Shown: positions 1 through 11,582 of the stretch, piece after piece
Layout: each line of letters opens with the position of its first letter
Numbering within the stretch: position 1 is the first letter of the stretch
Assembly (NCBI GenBank): GCA_011799875.1
Contig: CM022299.1
Location: 28,547,996-28,611,995, forward strand
Direction of reading: 5' to 3'
DNA: 64,000 bases
Source of the DNA: Thinopyrum elongatum
Taxonomy: Eukaryota; Streptophyta; Magnoliopsida; Poales; Poaceae
Made by a program: the position numbers and the translations under genes
Notes under the pieces: generated by a model
Told to the model about the DNA's origin: nothing
Databases searched by the model: none
What the model saw: the letters and a program-made list of their open reading frames with translations, nothing else

Positions 1-119
1 ATAATTCGCATACAACTGTTCTTGCTCTTGTTAAGCATATTCTCTTTCATACCTTCAATATCTCACCTCACTTTTGCCTTATGCTTGGCACTACTAATAC
101 AGTGGCTGTGCATTTGTAG

Positions 120-539
120 TGTCGGAGGTGATCTTCACTGTTACGTTGGCGGTGAAGGATGTGTGCGCGAAACCACCCACCGAGCGCCTCTTCCTCGACA
201 AGTACGGGAGGATTTGCCTGTGCCTCGACGAGATCGTTTGGCAGGTAAGTTTCGATCTAAATTTTATTGTCGTGTAGCAGTTACACATGCCTTCACAAAT
301 CGCCGGGGAGCAACTTGTTTGTAGCTCCCAGCAATGGAATACAGACTGGTGAACGTATCGTTGTGGGAGCGATAACACCAGTATGTGGCCGTTGGCTGGC
401 CATTGTGAATCCTTTCGTTGAGCTGCTGTTGATGTGGTGGTCTGCTATTGTGGATGATGCATGCAGGGGCTGCTGGAGAACACGGAGAAGGACAGAGGTC
501 CGGAGGCTGATCAGGCTCAAGCATCCCGTGGAGCCATGA
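120..539 (+). pseudogene. Two-exon C-terminal gene fragment, frameshifted
   Basis: I read two exons with clean splice signals. Exon 1 (120-244) follows an AG acceptor and ends at GTAAGT. It encodes a stretch containing PPTERLFLDKYGRICLCLDE. Exon 2 (467-539) follows a TGCAG acceptor and continues the frame as GLLENTEKDR. One extra base near 497 then shifts the frame; skipping it restores VRRLIRLKHPVEP and a TGA at 537-539. The LCLDEIV..G..LE.T pattern resembles the C-terminal region of coatomer zeta subunits, but this is a weak resemblance and I do not claim the family. Composition is coding-like, unlike the flanks. It is either a gene fragment captured by a transposon (a CACTA-type end lies at 3480) or the decayed end of a real gene whose 5' part is outside the window. 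Confidence is good that this is a spliced coding remnant and low for its identity. Confidence 0.45.
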
Positions 540-2116
540 TTTTCCCAGTTAATGGATCTTTCCTGTGTATGTATCGCTTTGCTAGAGCCTGTATCTATCT
601 TTGAACCGATTGATTCATGGCTAAAAGGAAAACGAGCGTATGCTTGCACCAACATTATTAGAATGAGGTGTGGGCATGTATCATTTTTTTAACACTGCTA
701 TCTTTTCCCAAGTATTTATTATCTTGCCTAGCCTTGTACTGATATGTATTGTTTGATGCTAATTACCCAAGTTAGTGCATGATGTTAAGGATAACCTGAG
801 AACACTTGCCTAAGTTTATAAGATATGACATGTGACAGTCCAAGCCTGCTAAGCTCGCAGTCACAGCTTCGCACGCAACCCAGCAGCCTCTCATCTTTCC
901 TCAACCTATACATCTTTTATTCTTTAGATTTTTCTTCCATTAAGCTACTAGTCTAATGGATGTTGCTTGCTGGCTTGCTGCTCTTTGAATGCTTGTGTTG
1001 CTGTACTGTGCTTCTCTAGTTGTTTAAATGCATCTGCTGCTAGCCTGCTAGGCTGCTACTAGCTTGAATAGGTGTGCTATTAAGCTGGTGGTGCTGCTGC
1101 TTGTGCTGCTGATTTAATGCTTATGCTCACCCTGTTGATTTAATGCTTATGCTCACGCTGATGTAAAGACTATAATAGGCTCATTTTGACTATCGTTTGG
1201 AGAATTTAGTTCATTTAATTTCAAACATTTGTCATTTGTCATTTGATGCAAGGTGCCGCTGGAGGGGCTGGAGCTCGGCGGCAGCCTAGCGGATGACGGG
1301 GGCCTGGACGGTGGCTATTTCTACAGTAGGATGATAGCTTAAATTTTGTGATAATTTTGGAATAGCTTCAGCACCTGCTGCTAATTTTGCACATAAAGCT
1401 TGAGTAATTTTGCACATGAAGCTTCAGTATTTAGCACATGAAGCTTCTGCTACTGTTATTCTTGTCATGAACCTTCCACCATTTTTCAGTAGCTTAAATT
1501 TGACTTGGTGTAGTAATCTTGGTGCTTAGTGCTGCTTGTATCTCATGCTATGTTGCATGAGTAGTTTCAGTAGTTTTATAACAGCAACAGTAGCACAAAT
1601 TTAATTGAATTCAATTAAATATCCAGAATCTCTTCTTGATCTGTAATTAATTGAAAACTTTCATTTAATGAATTAAACTGTCTCCAATTGTTAAACCTTG
1701 TTTACTCTCTTGCTTGCTGTTAGTAGTAGAGTAAGTAATTAAGTCCTGTTGTTTAAAGTAAGACTTGCTGTTTAGCAAGGCTTGAGTAATTTAGTGTACT
1801 GCATCTTTAGTTTCACCTGAAATTTTTATCATGCTACTATGACATCTACTGAAAATTTCAAACAAATGAAAGGAGTACTGTAGTTACAAATGGAGCCTAC
1901 AAATTATGTACATCTACTGTACTCATTTTTCAGTTATCTGTAGTTACAAAGCATCAATTGTAAGACTGTAACTAAACATATCTTCTTATCCTCAGTCATT
2001 TTACTCATACACATGCTTATGATCCTGTTAACACATGCTCATGCTCATTTTACTCTTGCACATGCTCATGATCTTCTTAGTTAAGACTGTAACTAGTCCA
2101 TTTGATTGCATGATCT
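540..2116. other. Non-coding AT-rich stretch
   Basis: No reading frame, RNA gene or transposon terminus was recognised. The sequence is T-rich, with short degenerate repeats such as TTGCTGCTG and TTTAATGCTTATGCTCAC (two adjacent copies near 1115-1160). It could be the 3' flank of the fragment at 120-539 or the interior of the CACTA-type element that ends at 3480. Confidence 0.4.
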
Positions 2117-2329
2117 CTATTTGAATGCATGCTCATAAGATTGTAACTGGAGTACAATATCACAGTGAACATGCTCATGATCTCTATTTGAATGCATGTT
2201 CTTCGAGTACTCGTAGCCTACATCTTGAATGGGATCTTCTTCCATGTTGAAATCACCATCTAGGTCATCATGACTTCCTCCAGGTACGTCCTCTTCTTCA
2301 GCTGGAGTACAATTCAAATCAAAATCCAT
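2117..2329 (-). pseudogene. Short acidic ORF, possible transposase N-terminal exon
   Basis: The 70-codon frame starts MDFDLNCTPAEEEDVPGG and is strongly acidic for its first 40 residues. It then degrades into His/Asp-rich sequence from local ATG-CTCATGATC repeats. An acidic MDFDLN-type start is common on plant transposon-encoded proteins, but no catalytic domain is visible next to it. It lies inside DNA that ends in a CACTA-type terminus at 3480. It could be a first exon or a chance frame. Confidence 0.2.
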
Positions 2330-2389
2330 TTTGGAGTACTTAAGTTACTGATCTGTTGTACTGATCTCCATGTTACTCCATTCAAACAA

Positions 2390-2545
2390 ATGTGTTGATC
2401 TGATCTGCTGTAGTAGTTGCTGTTGATCTTGTTGTAGTAATAGTTGTTGATCTGATCTGCTATAGTAGTTGTTGATCTAATATGTTGTAGTTGCTGTTGA
2501 TTTGGAGTAGTTAATGTTGCTGATATTATATGTTGTACTGTTGCA
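2390..2545. repeat. Degenerate tandem repeat of GTTGATCT/GTAGTAGTTG units
   Basis: Units of roughly 30-50 bases built from GTTGATCTGATCTGCTGTAG and GTAGTTGCTG recur imperfectly. No coding function is apparent. Confidence 0.45.
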
Positions 2546-3189
2546 GATCGGATTTGCTATTGCTATTGCAGGAATGCTGGATCAGCTGCTGCTGCGCGCT
2601 GCAGGATCTGGTTATCAACCTGAGATGTTGCTGCTCAAGTCATGGCGACGACCGGGGATGCTTTGCTGAGCTGATCCAACCTGGGATGATGCTGATGATC
2701 TACTGCTATGCTGCTTCGTTTAGCCTCTACAAACATTTACAAGAGCTCTAGCCTGGAAGTGAAGAAGTCAGAAGTATATTTGTAGTATGATAGTATCTTG
2801 GTGAAATGAACGATGTAAAGATTGTGCTATTTGCCAAAATTGGCATGTGTTTTGATAATTTTCATCTGTTTACTGTTCTCATTGAAATAATTGTTTCAAA
2901 TTGTGGAAATTGAAACCTGGGCCGTTGTTAATTAGAACCTGACAAGTGGGACCTAGTAGTATTTGGCATCCAAAAGGCAATTACCAAATAATATTCACAT
3001 GAAAGGTTGAAAATTAAGGAAATTGACTGAAAAAAGGCCGAGGCCCAAAAGAAAAATAGATGAGACCCAAAAAAGAAATGGACCGCAGAAAGGATGAGGC
3101 CCAAAAATACTGAACGAAGCTTAGGGAACAAAAAGGCCGAATTATTGGGCTCGGCCCATCTAAAGCAGTGAAATGGACCGGGCTGATTC
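2546..3189. other. No gene recognised
   Basis: A 73-codon plus frame at 2530-2751 is Cys-rich low-complexity (from TGCTGCTG repeats) and is not supported as a gene. The remainder is non-coding. Confidence 0.35.
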
Positions 3190-3480
3190 TTATCAACGAC
3201 CTTTTCATTTGGTCACAATTTTGCCACGTCAGCTAGCCACGTCGGATCCGACGTGGCCTGGGCAGATAGCTAGCGACCAAAACAGAAGGTCGTAGGATCA
3301 ATGACCTTTTGTTTTGGTCGTTGCTTTCAATGACCTTATCACAAAGAAGGTCATTAATTTCCATTAAAGACGGTCATCTTTTGACCATCCGTTTTTGGTC
3401 ACAAAAAGGTCGCAAATGAAAAACAATGGCCATTCAGCGACCAATAGTGATGGTCGCAAGTTCACAAATTTCTTGTAGTG
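3190..3480 (+). mobile_element. CACTA-type transposon right end with subterminal repeats
   Basis: The stretch ends exactly at 3480 in TTTCTTGTAGTG, the inverse of a CACTACAAGAAA-type terminus. Within about 290 bases it holds many copies, in both orientations, of GACCTTTT and GGTCG-containing words (GCGACCAAAA, GGTCGCAA, AATGACCTT). That pattern is typical of CACTA subterminal regions. The left end of this element is not identifiable in the window. Confidence 0.55.
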
Positions 3481-5229
3481 GTGCTGCGGTGCCCCTGGGT
3501 TGGTCGCCTTCGTGCTGCGTGCTCTCGCTGGCGCCGCCGTGGTGGTGTTGGTTGTGCTGCTGGTCACACCATAGTGATGGTGTGGCTGCATCCTGTTTCG
3601 GCCACAACTCCTCTTGGTGAGCTTCTCCTTACTCCCCTCCTCTGATCTCTCTAATGCATAGCTTTAGCTCTTGATCTAGTTGGATGTGAAGCTCTATTAG
3701 CTGCTGCTAGATGCTCCAGATGAGCATCAACTTGTGTTGGAGCTCTCTGTGATGGATTCTTGCTGTGTGAGGGTTTTGGTCAGTCACTGTTTATGTGTAT
3801 CTGGTTACATATGTGCTCTTGGATTGGCTAATATGGTCAGTAGTTGTTCATGTGTGTAGATGTACTCCTGTGCACATGTGGTAGCTCTGACTATGTTGTT
3901 AAATTGGTGGCTAACCTGTGCTCTACTGGACTGGGATCTCTCCCTATATTTTTTTGTTGCTACTGTTAGCTATCTCACTAGCTGTTGATGGTAACTTAAT
4001 TCAGTTAACTGAATCTCTAGTGTTACATTTTCTTTTCCATTGGTCTGTTTAATCTTTAGAAATTAGTTATCACTTCTGTTGTTATTTGCTGCTGCTGCTA
4101 TTACTTGCAGTTGCAGTTTATAATGGTACTAGCCCCTTGTGCTTGTGGGTGCAGTGACCTAATTGCAGAAAAATACCAGGTGCAAGTGTGGTGCTGTGTT
4201 CTGCAAAAGTAGATAATCATTTGGGGTGCTACCCTGCTATTTCTTCTGTGCTATAGCTACTTTACTCATGAACAGATACTTGTTCTTAGTTGTTTTACTT
4301 CTAATACTGATATGAACAGATACCACTTGGTTTGGCTATTCCTATTGGTCTCTTTCTAATAGCCTATGAACAGATGCTATACTTGGCTTTGGCTGTTACT
4401 TCCTAGTTTTCTACTAATAAGACAGATACTACATCTGATTTGGGCAGTGTTGCTGGTCTGAGCCCCCTTCTCTTAGGCTTAATTTACATGTGGCTATCCC
4501 TGTGTTGTGATGATCTAGCCCTGGCATCTCCAGGCTAGCTGAGCACACAATCCTCAATTATACCTTGAGGTCTTCTAGTTATCTAGTAAGCTGCTGGGTG
4601 TCTCATTGGGCTTGGGACTTGGTCTGGCCGGCTGGTTTGATGTATATCTCCTCCTGGAGCTTTGTTTTGAATTGCTCAGTGACATATCTCATTGTCACTG
4701 GACAAAAGTTGGTTGTAGTGGTAGAGTGTAATCATTGGCTCTAAACACTAGTTTTAGTTGGGCTTAATCCTTTGGAGCTATTTCTGTTAATGATCTTTCA
4801 TATATGGCAGTTGATGGCTTCCTGACTTGGCTCTTGGCTGGTTCTCTGATTTGGCTCTTGATAATGGTTTTCCTCTATTTGGCTTTTCTGAAATAAGGTC
4901 ATTTGGTATTTAGAAATCCTGACTGAGATAGTCTTGATTTCAAGGAATAGCTCCTACAACATTGCATTTCACCAAGTGAAATGCTACATTTCTACTCCTA
5001 ACCCATTCTCTCTTTCTTAGTGTTTTTGTTATGCAGGTTGGAAGAAAAGAAGAAGATCCAGAAAAAAACTTAGTAATAAGATAGTTTTTAGGAAAATAGA
5101 TATTTAGTTTTAGGTCATTTTTGATTCTTTATAATATGACTTTGTATTACCTATTCCAATTATTAATAAAGTTTTAAAATCTAAAACAAGAGCTCCATTT
5201 TGAGTTTCCGATCGGTTGATCTGTTGCAG
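3481..5229 (+). other. Intron-like stretch, possible internal part of a CACTA-type element
   Basis: T-rich sequence with intron character. A small GC-richer patch at 3481-3620 ends in a GTGAGC donor-like site near 3617. An acceptor (TTATGCAG) near 5037 precedes a short Lys/Arg-rich frame (WKKRRRSRKK) ending by about 5108. No conserved domain was recognised. The position, upstream of the exon at 5230 and the terminus at 5993, suggests the 3' half of a transposon gene, but this is inference. Confidence 0.3.
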
Positions 5230-5329
5230 GTTTCCCAAAGGTAAACAAGTTGATGGTGGTTTGGAAGATCTTCAAGCTATTGAAGATTTGGAAGATCATT
5301 TCATGGAAGGGCAGAATGCTACTGTTTAG
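5230..5329 (+). pseudogene. Possible last exon of a CACTA-type gene
   Basis: After a TTGCAG acceptor (5224-5229) a frame runs for 32 codons to TAG at 5327-5329. It encodes an acidic peptide with EDLQAIEDLEDHFMEG. It is followed by an AT-rich, 3'-UTR-like repeat (TTGTGAAACTATG...) and then by the subterminal repeats of a CACTA-type end at 5993. The arrangement fits the 3' exon of a transposon gene. No family was recognised. Confidence 0.3.
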
Positions 5330-5540
5330 ATGTTAGATGTTTGATGTATTGGATGTTTGTGAAACTATTGGATGTTTGTGAAACTATGTATATATGAATT
5401 CGATGTATGATGTTTGATGACGATGGTGAAACTATGTTTGATGTATGATGTTTGATGTTTGAAACTATGTGATTCTGAATATAGATATATATATATGTGT
5501 TTGAATTTCTGTGAAAATGAATTGATATAACAAAAAACAA
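5326..5540. repeat. AT-rich degenerate repeat (GATGTTTGTGAAACTAT)
   Basis: GATGTTTGTGAAACTAT appears twice in tandem near 5350-5388. ATGATGTTTGATG-type variants follow up to about 5470. This looks like a 3' untranslated repeat. Confidence 0.5.
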
Positions 5541-5559
5541 AAAAAACAGGTGCTATATA

Positions 5560-5993
5560 GCCACTTTGCCATCTGCTAGCAGACGGCAAAGAGGTTTGCC
5601 ATCCGCCAGCAGACGGCAAAGAGGCCACATGGCAGCAGTCTGTGCAACCTGGGCTGGCCTATTTAGCCTCTTTGCCGTCTGCTGATAGACGGCAAAGAGC
5701 TTTGCTTCTTTGTCGTCTGCCAGCAGACGGCAAAGAGCCTGCGTTGGCCCAGCCGACGCCTGACGTCAGCTGACGTCAGCTGACGTCAGCTGCAGCTCTT
5801 TGCCGTCTGCTAGCAGATGGCAAAGAAGCAAAGTTCTTTGCCGTCTGCCAGCAGACGGCAAAGTGCCCTTTACCGTAACTCGTTCAGCCGGACTATTGGC
5901 CATCTGCTGGCTGACGGCAAAGGCTTTGCCGTCCGCCAAGCATGCCTTTGCCATTTGCCATGGCAAACGGCAAAATGCCTGATTCCTATAGTG
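5560..5993 (+). mobile_element. CACTA-type right end with GACGGCAAAG subterminal repeats
   Basis: The words TTTGCCGTCTGC and GCAGACGGCAAAG recur many times in both orientations between 5563 and 5975, often paired as small hairpins around a CTAG/CCAG centre. The stretch ends in GATTCCTATAGTG at 5981-5993, the inverse of a CACTATAGGAATC terminus. A triple TGACGTCAGC repeat sits at 5761-5792. The left terminus is not visible. DNA immediately to the right is the 3' internal part of a copia element, so this transposon probably inserted into it. Confidence 0.65.
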
Positions 5994-6370
5994 AACAAAT
6001 GCTAAGTATGTTGACGCTTTAGAAGTGACAAAGAAGTTGTTGAATCATATAATTCATTCATGAACTTAGTGTGGTTCCAAGAAGGCTTTGGTCAATGGGA
6101 CACTATTGCAGATACTTTCTCCATAGCTTAGTCTGAGGAATCAGGTTTCGACCAATTACTCACACATATACAACGCCAAGTCCACACAAAATATGAATTT
6201 TGTGAAAGCCTGAAAATGTGAGGATATGCAAAGATACACACGTCCCTGAAGTTGTTAGGTCCGATAGACGAAGACTATACCACAAGCGGAGCATATTTTA
6301 CACCGGTATGCCATAGGTGTAATGTGCTTTTGCATTGACTAGATTATTGACTCTAGTGCAAGTGGGAGTC
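5994..6370 (+). mobile_element. 3' internal end of a Ty1/copia element with polypurine tract
   Basis: Non-coding sequence running into AAGTGGGAGTC at 6360-6370, directly before an LTR start. CTCTAGTGCAAGTGGGAG is the usual polypurine-tract context of Triticeae BARE/Angela-type elements. Coding sequence of this element is not present here. Confidence 0.6.
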
Positions 6371-8565
6371 TGTAGGAGATATGCCCTAGAGGCAATAATA
6401 AATGATATTATTTATCTCCAAGTTCATAATTATGTTTATGTTCCATGCTATAACTGCTATGGTTCTCGAGTCTGAAATAACATGAGGCTCGGAGGAAGAC
6501 TCATATGCACATGTGGAATAATAAACGGTAAAATGTATTCCTAGTCTGGCCTCTAAGACTAGCTCAAGTGTTGCTTGATGGTTCTGTTTTCCTGATCATG
6601 GGCATGACTATGCCGGCAACTTTGGGGGCACAATGTTAGGAGAACACTTGTGTTGAATCGACCCGATTAATGTTATGCTATGAGATACAATCGTCACAAG
6701 TTAATGGTTAATAACGCAGAGAAGTTATTGTTTGCATAATTCCTTAGACCATGAGAGTATCGAGTTTCTTCATACTTCCTTTATGAACTTTGGGGTTTGT
6801 TAAACGTCATCCGTAAATGTGTGGCTATTATGGCGGCTTACGGGTTCATGGAAAAGTGTGTCAAGTAACTTGATAGCTCAAGATTGGGATTTGTTCCTCT
6901 GGCGATGGAGAGATATTCTTGGGCCCTCTCGGTGTTACGGTATCCATCATCATCTGGCCAGTCATAATATGATTTGATCACGGGGATGCCGGAACACGGA
7001 AACGAGAAAAGAGAACTATACCAGTAACGAGGGAACTGGCATAGTGAACAAGTTGTTGATTCACAGGGATGCCAATACATCTCACCTCGGGTATTTGTAA
7101 CATATCGCGAAGCAACAGGAATAGCACACAACTACTGGAGGTTCACTCGAATATTCATTCGTGTGGGTATAGGGGTCAATATGGGTGTCCATGGCTCCGA
7201 TGTTGATCATTGATCGGAAAGTGTTCCGGTCACGTCTATACTTCACCAAACCTATAGGGTCACACGCGTAAGAGTCATCAATCTGCTGAATACTAGACAG
7301 GGAGTCTGAGAGAAAGTCACCGGAAAAGTTTCAGAGACAGCGGAAAAGTTCCGGAGAGAGAACACCGGAATAGTTTCAGTAAAACTGAAAAGTTGTTTCA
7401 GAGTATACCATTAGGTCAAATTGGTTTCGGCACATGCCTGGAAATTCTTGGAGGGTTCCAGAATTGTTATGGGAACTTCTAGGATTTTTCGGAGAAAAAA
7501 CCCGGTAATGTTCCGGAGCTGCCGGAACCGGTTTGGTTGCTTTTCACAGATGAAAATCACTAAACCGAAAAGTTATTTCGGAGTATACCATTAAGTCTAA
7601 ATGGTTTCGGCACACGTCTGGAAATTCTTGGACGGTGCCAGAATTGTTCTGGAAACTTCTGGGATTTTTTCGGAACAAAAACCGGAAATGTTTCGGAGCT
7701 GCCGGAACTGCTTTGTCTGTTTTTCGCAGATGAAAATCACTAATCCGGAATTGTTTCGAAACGCGTCAAAAATTATTTTAGTGGGTACTGGAAATGTTCT
7801 AGGTCCACATAAATATTTTTGGTTCAAACGGACGCTGAAAAATGTCATCGTGAATAGTGAAATTAGCTTTATGTTTACTTTTTGGAAAGCCACCTTTTTT
7901 GGCTTTTGCTCCAAAATATCTGGGAGATGACATGGATGGATGTGGCTGAAATTTCAGCCCCTCCACCCCTCCTCCTCCTATAAATAGAGGTGGAGGGGGC
8001 TGCCCAAACTCACTCTTTCTCAACATACACAAGCCATGCATGATCTGGCCTTCTCTCTCCCTCCCAACGAAATAGTTTTGTAGAGCCGAAAGGCTATTTG
8101 GGTTCCGGGGGGAACTAGTTCTGGACGGCAAAGCCCTGCCAGATAGATGACATCGTATGTGTGCAACTCTGTAGAGAGATCATAGATTCGGTCTTAGTTC
8201 GAGAGTGCGTCCCGAAGGGCTGTCCGAGTGACCGTCCAAGTTTTGAGGGTCCTCCCGAAGGGCTGTCTGAGTGACCGTCCGAGTTTCGAGGGTCCTCCCG
8301 AAGGGCTGTCCGCGACACCATATGAGGGACTGTCCGACAGCCTCCCGGAGGGCTGTCTGAGGGGAAGATGAGGGAGTACATCCTCGTGGTTGGGAGGTTG
8401 TAAAATCCTAGCTATGGGAATCTGCACCGCCGATCGTCATCGACTCTACTTCCGCTGCGCTACGAGTCGGTAACGAAAAGAACCAACCTTGTATGCAGTC
8501 TTCATAGTGGTCCTGGGCTGGTGCATAGGTCGGAAATTTTTTGTTTTCTGCTGCGTTACCCAACA
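6371..8565 (+). mobile_element. Ty1/copia (BARE/Angela-like) 3' LTR
   Basis: It begins TGTAGGAGATATGCCCTAGA and ends TTACCCAACA, giving the TG...CA ends of an LTR. A polypurine tract lies immediately before it, so it is a 3' LTR. The length is about 2.2 kb. It contains a 180-base tandem duplication (about 7385-7745, rich in GGAAATTCTTGG and CCGGAGCTGCCGG) and a 43-base tandem repeat around CCCGAAGGGCTGTC (8211-8340). Open frames inside it (for example 7601-7930) come from these repeats and are not genes. The family assignment rests on the LTR start and is tentative. Confidence 0.65.
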
Positions 8566-9797
8566 AAAGATGTATCTCAATGTTCTACCTATGGGATTTA
8601 TTTCTAATGTCACCTCAAGGTACTCTCAAAACATGGGTAGACAAGCCATTTAGTAAGACGGACTTTGTGTTTCCCTCCATAAGTGAAGCTCGTGTTTATA
8701 TCTAGGGTGGAGCCTAAGCTTACATACTTCAAAATCATTGACTCGCATGTACTTATGATTGAACCGTTGGCAAGCATCCTCAAGTATTAAGAATTATGAA
8801 GGCAAACCAAAGAATGGCTTTAAGATCTAGGGTCCCCTAACTCCCATATGCTTTAACTCGTATACTCACGGTTTGGTATTCTATCACTCCTGCATCCCAT
8901 CATATATAAATCTTAACACATTGCAGCACCCTATGTGTTAACCCTATGTATGCATGCTCTCACGCATAAGACATAAAGGATTACATAGAAATCAACATAT
9001 ATAATATGCAACCAATATTCATACTATTTCACCAATGCCATAGAACAAAATTACCACTCAAACATTGATATAAAGATGCGATAAATCATGGGGAAATAAT
9101 TCATAGCATTATGTATCAAGTTTGCCAATGTATTACAAAGGTTTTGAGATGGATAAGCCCCTGCACTAACAAAGAATATGATGATGGATATGGCGGTGAA
9201 CTCCATGGAGGAGATGGCGGTGATGATGGTTCCCCCGACGGTGTTCTGGCGCCGCCGGAAGAGGAGGGGAACGGCCCCCCTCCTTCTTGTTCTACCTTAG
9301 ACCTCTCCACTAGTTCGAAGATGTGTTTCCCCTCTAGTTTTTGTGGCTTTGGTGGATTGGAGGCCAGCCTTTTTTTGATGTTGTTTTCTAGGTCCCATCA
9401 CCATTTTATCTCTCGACGGATTTCTGTAACTATAAAAAATCCCAAAAAAAAGAGTGGTTCAATAACTTTGAGGATAAGCTTGCGGCAAAAGGACGCCATC
9501 GGGCAAAATCTCAGGGTCCCACATGCCCCCCAGGCAGGGAGGAATTAGCCTGGGCTGCATGAGGCTCATCTGGGCTATCTTTCAGTTTTTCTGGCCTCGC
9601 GTGGATGTTATTCATCAATGTATTTTTATATATTTTCTGAGCTCCATAAATTTTGAAAACAAAGAAACAAAAACATGCAACTAGCATTTCTGGAACTTTG
9701 TTAATAGGTTATTCCAAAATAATTTGAAAACTTGCATAATTTGTTAGGATAGTGGCATGAAAACTTCATTAAGTATAGATATGTTTAGGACATATTA
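8566..9797 (-). mobile_element. Block A: degenerate Athila-type LTR, minus orientation
   Basis: The right edge (ATATGTTTAGGACATATTA then GCATCCCCAAGC) is a diverged copy of the LTR/PPT junction seen at 21753 and 33813. The interior near 9180-9290 aligns by eye with the region of those LTRs containing CCCCCTCCGG...CGCCGGAA. Its left boundary is unclear and it abuts the copia LTR. It is the oldest-looking of the three blocks. Confidence 0.45.
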
Positions 9798-10696
9798 GCA
9801 TCCCCAAGCTGAATCCATGATTATCCTCGAGCATGTAGGATGATAACCCAAAAGATAAATTTTGAAGTTTGAATGCTATCCTATCATAGAGCATGATCAT
9901 TAAGCATAATTCTCTTGTATTGGATCTAAAACAATAGGTAAATGATACATGGCAATTGTTTACAGTTAACAATTATTAGCTATCTCAACACACATAGACA
10001 AATTCCCTATTATCGTTCCACAATTAATGCATCGTGTCAACATTCCTATTGCCAAAGGGTTAGAAACAATATCAATATTATAATCGGAACCAAGCATTGA
10101 CCATCATAAACAACTTGAAGTTATACAATGGCCATCACATTAAAACACCAACCCGAGGCCTAACCAAGTACAATAACTACATTGCTTGTTTGCTCTACTC
10201 AACCACTCAACTTACTCATGCATCACCTAAGCACAGGCCTAGACCTAACACTTATGCGGAAAATAGAATAATGATGGGGGTTGGAAGAAATACAAAATGA
10301 AGAAAGTCTTGCATCAATACAGCTGATCATTACGCAATGAAGAAGGCCATATAATCGATGTTAATGGAGGGAGTAGTGATTGCTATGCAACTATGATGCA
10401 GATAGAGCTATGAATGTATGAAAGCTCTTCTGTGGACTAAGTGCATGTGTATCCAACTTGCTTGCTTATGAATACCAAGAGCAATTGTCGAAGCTCATCA
10501 TTGAAATATATAAGCCAATTTCTATAATGTAAATTCCCCACTAGTGTATATGACAATATGAAGCTCATAAAACTTTCTAATTTACAATACATGAGGTAGT
10601 GCTGCTTTGAAACACTTTTAGTGTATACTGAAAAGGATAATGGTGTTGCTCCTTCTCTCTCTTACCTTTTTTTATTGTGACACCTCCATGGTACTT
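9798..10696 (-). mobile_element. Block A: 3' internal non-coding region of Athila-like element
   Basis: The sequence parallels 21754-22144 plus 28657-29100 and 33814-34620. Shared landmarks are GCATCCCCAAG...CTCGAG near the start, then TAGGGATTGCCATGCAA-like and GTGCATCCAACTTGCTTGCT words. No gene is present. It is cut at 10696 where the next LTR begins. Confidence 0.5.
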
Positions 10697-11582
10697 TGTT
10701 ACTCCCGTAGGAGTTGTTGGGTTTCCCTAAAGAGGAAGGGTGATCTAGCAGAGAAGTAAAGTATTTCCCTCAGTTAAGACCAAGGTTTAATCAAACAAGT
10801 AGGAATCAGCACATAAACAAATAAAATACCTACACCCATCTTGGAAAGAGGGTTGTTAAGCCCCTTGTCTTGCTAGTTACAAGGTTAAACATCATTCATG
10901 GCATAATCTCATGAATAGCAATCTTTATAACTATGATCATTCATGGCATAATCTCATATAGGCATTACGTCTGTGACAGGTAGACCGTTAATCCAACTGC
11001 TTCTCAAAGTATTAAGTTTACAAGAAACAGAGTAACACAATAAGCAAGATGACATAATGTAGACAAGAAGAAATCTAGCAATAAGATCAAACCCCATCAT
11101 TTTACCCTTAGTGGCAACATTACAAATACGTGTCTTCTACCCATTCTGTCACTGTGATATAGAACACCGCAAGATTGAACCCACTACTATGCAACACTCC
11201 CTCCGAAGATCTACCAATCAATCTTGGCCAAAGAAGAAAAATATATTGGAAAGCATACATAGCTACTTAATTATAGAGCAAAGAAACTTCAGAAGATTCA
11301 ATTTGATTCAATGAACAATCTTATCATAAACTCACAATTGATCATGTCCCAACAAACAAACCGCAAAATTACATTGGATTGATCCCAATCACATAAGGAA
11401 GAAGGGGAACTTGGTATTAAAGACCCAAAAGGAGAGAGAGAACCATCTAGCTACTACTATGGACCCATAGGTCCCGAATGAACTACTCACACATGGTCAT
11501 GGAGGCACCAAGGTTGATGAAGAGGCCTCCTCCAATGGCTTCCCCCTCCGGAAAAACTCCAGAAAGGGGCTCCAGGTTCACA
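10697..11582 (-). mobile_element. Block B 3' LTR, left part (split by insertion)
   Basis: It starts TGTTACTCCC and follows the LTR at 32242-33813 in order: a brick near 10740 (AGTATTTCCCTCAG), the ATCATTCATGGCATAATCTC region, then TCCCCCTCCGGAAAAACTCC near 11545. It is interrupted at 11582, where a plus-strand gypsy LTR begins. The rest of this LTR resumes at 21447. About 150 bases present in the 32242-33813 LTR are missing at the break. Confidence 0.6.

Noticed and set aside
11578..11582. TCACA as a target-site duplication of the rearranged gypsy block (also at 21442-21446)
   Set aside because: The relative at 38115-52139, whose ends are fixed by a TSD, ends in GTCACA. By homology, TCACA at 21442-21446 is part of the LTR, so the match with the left flank is probably chance.
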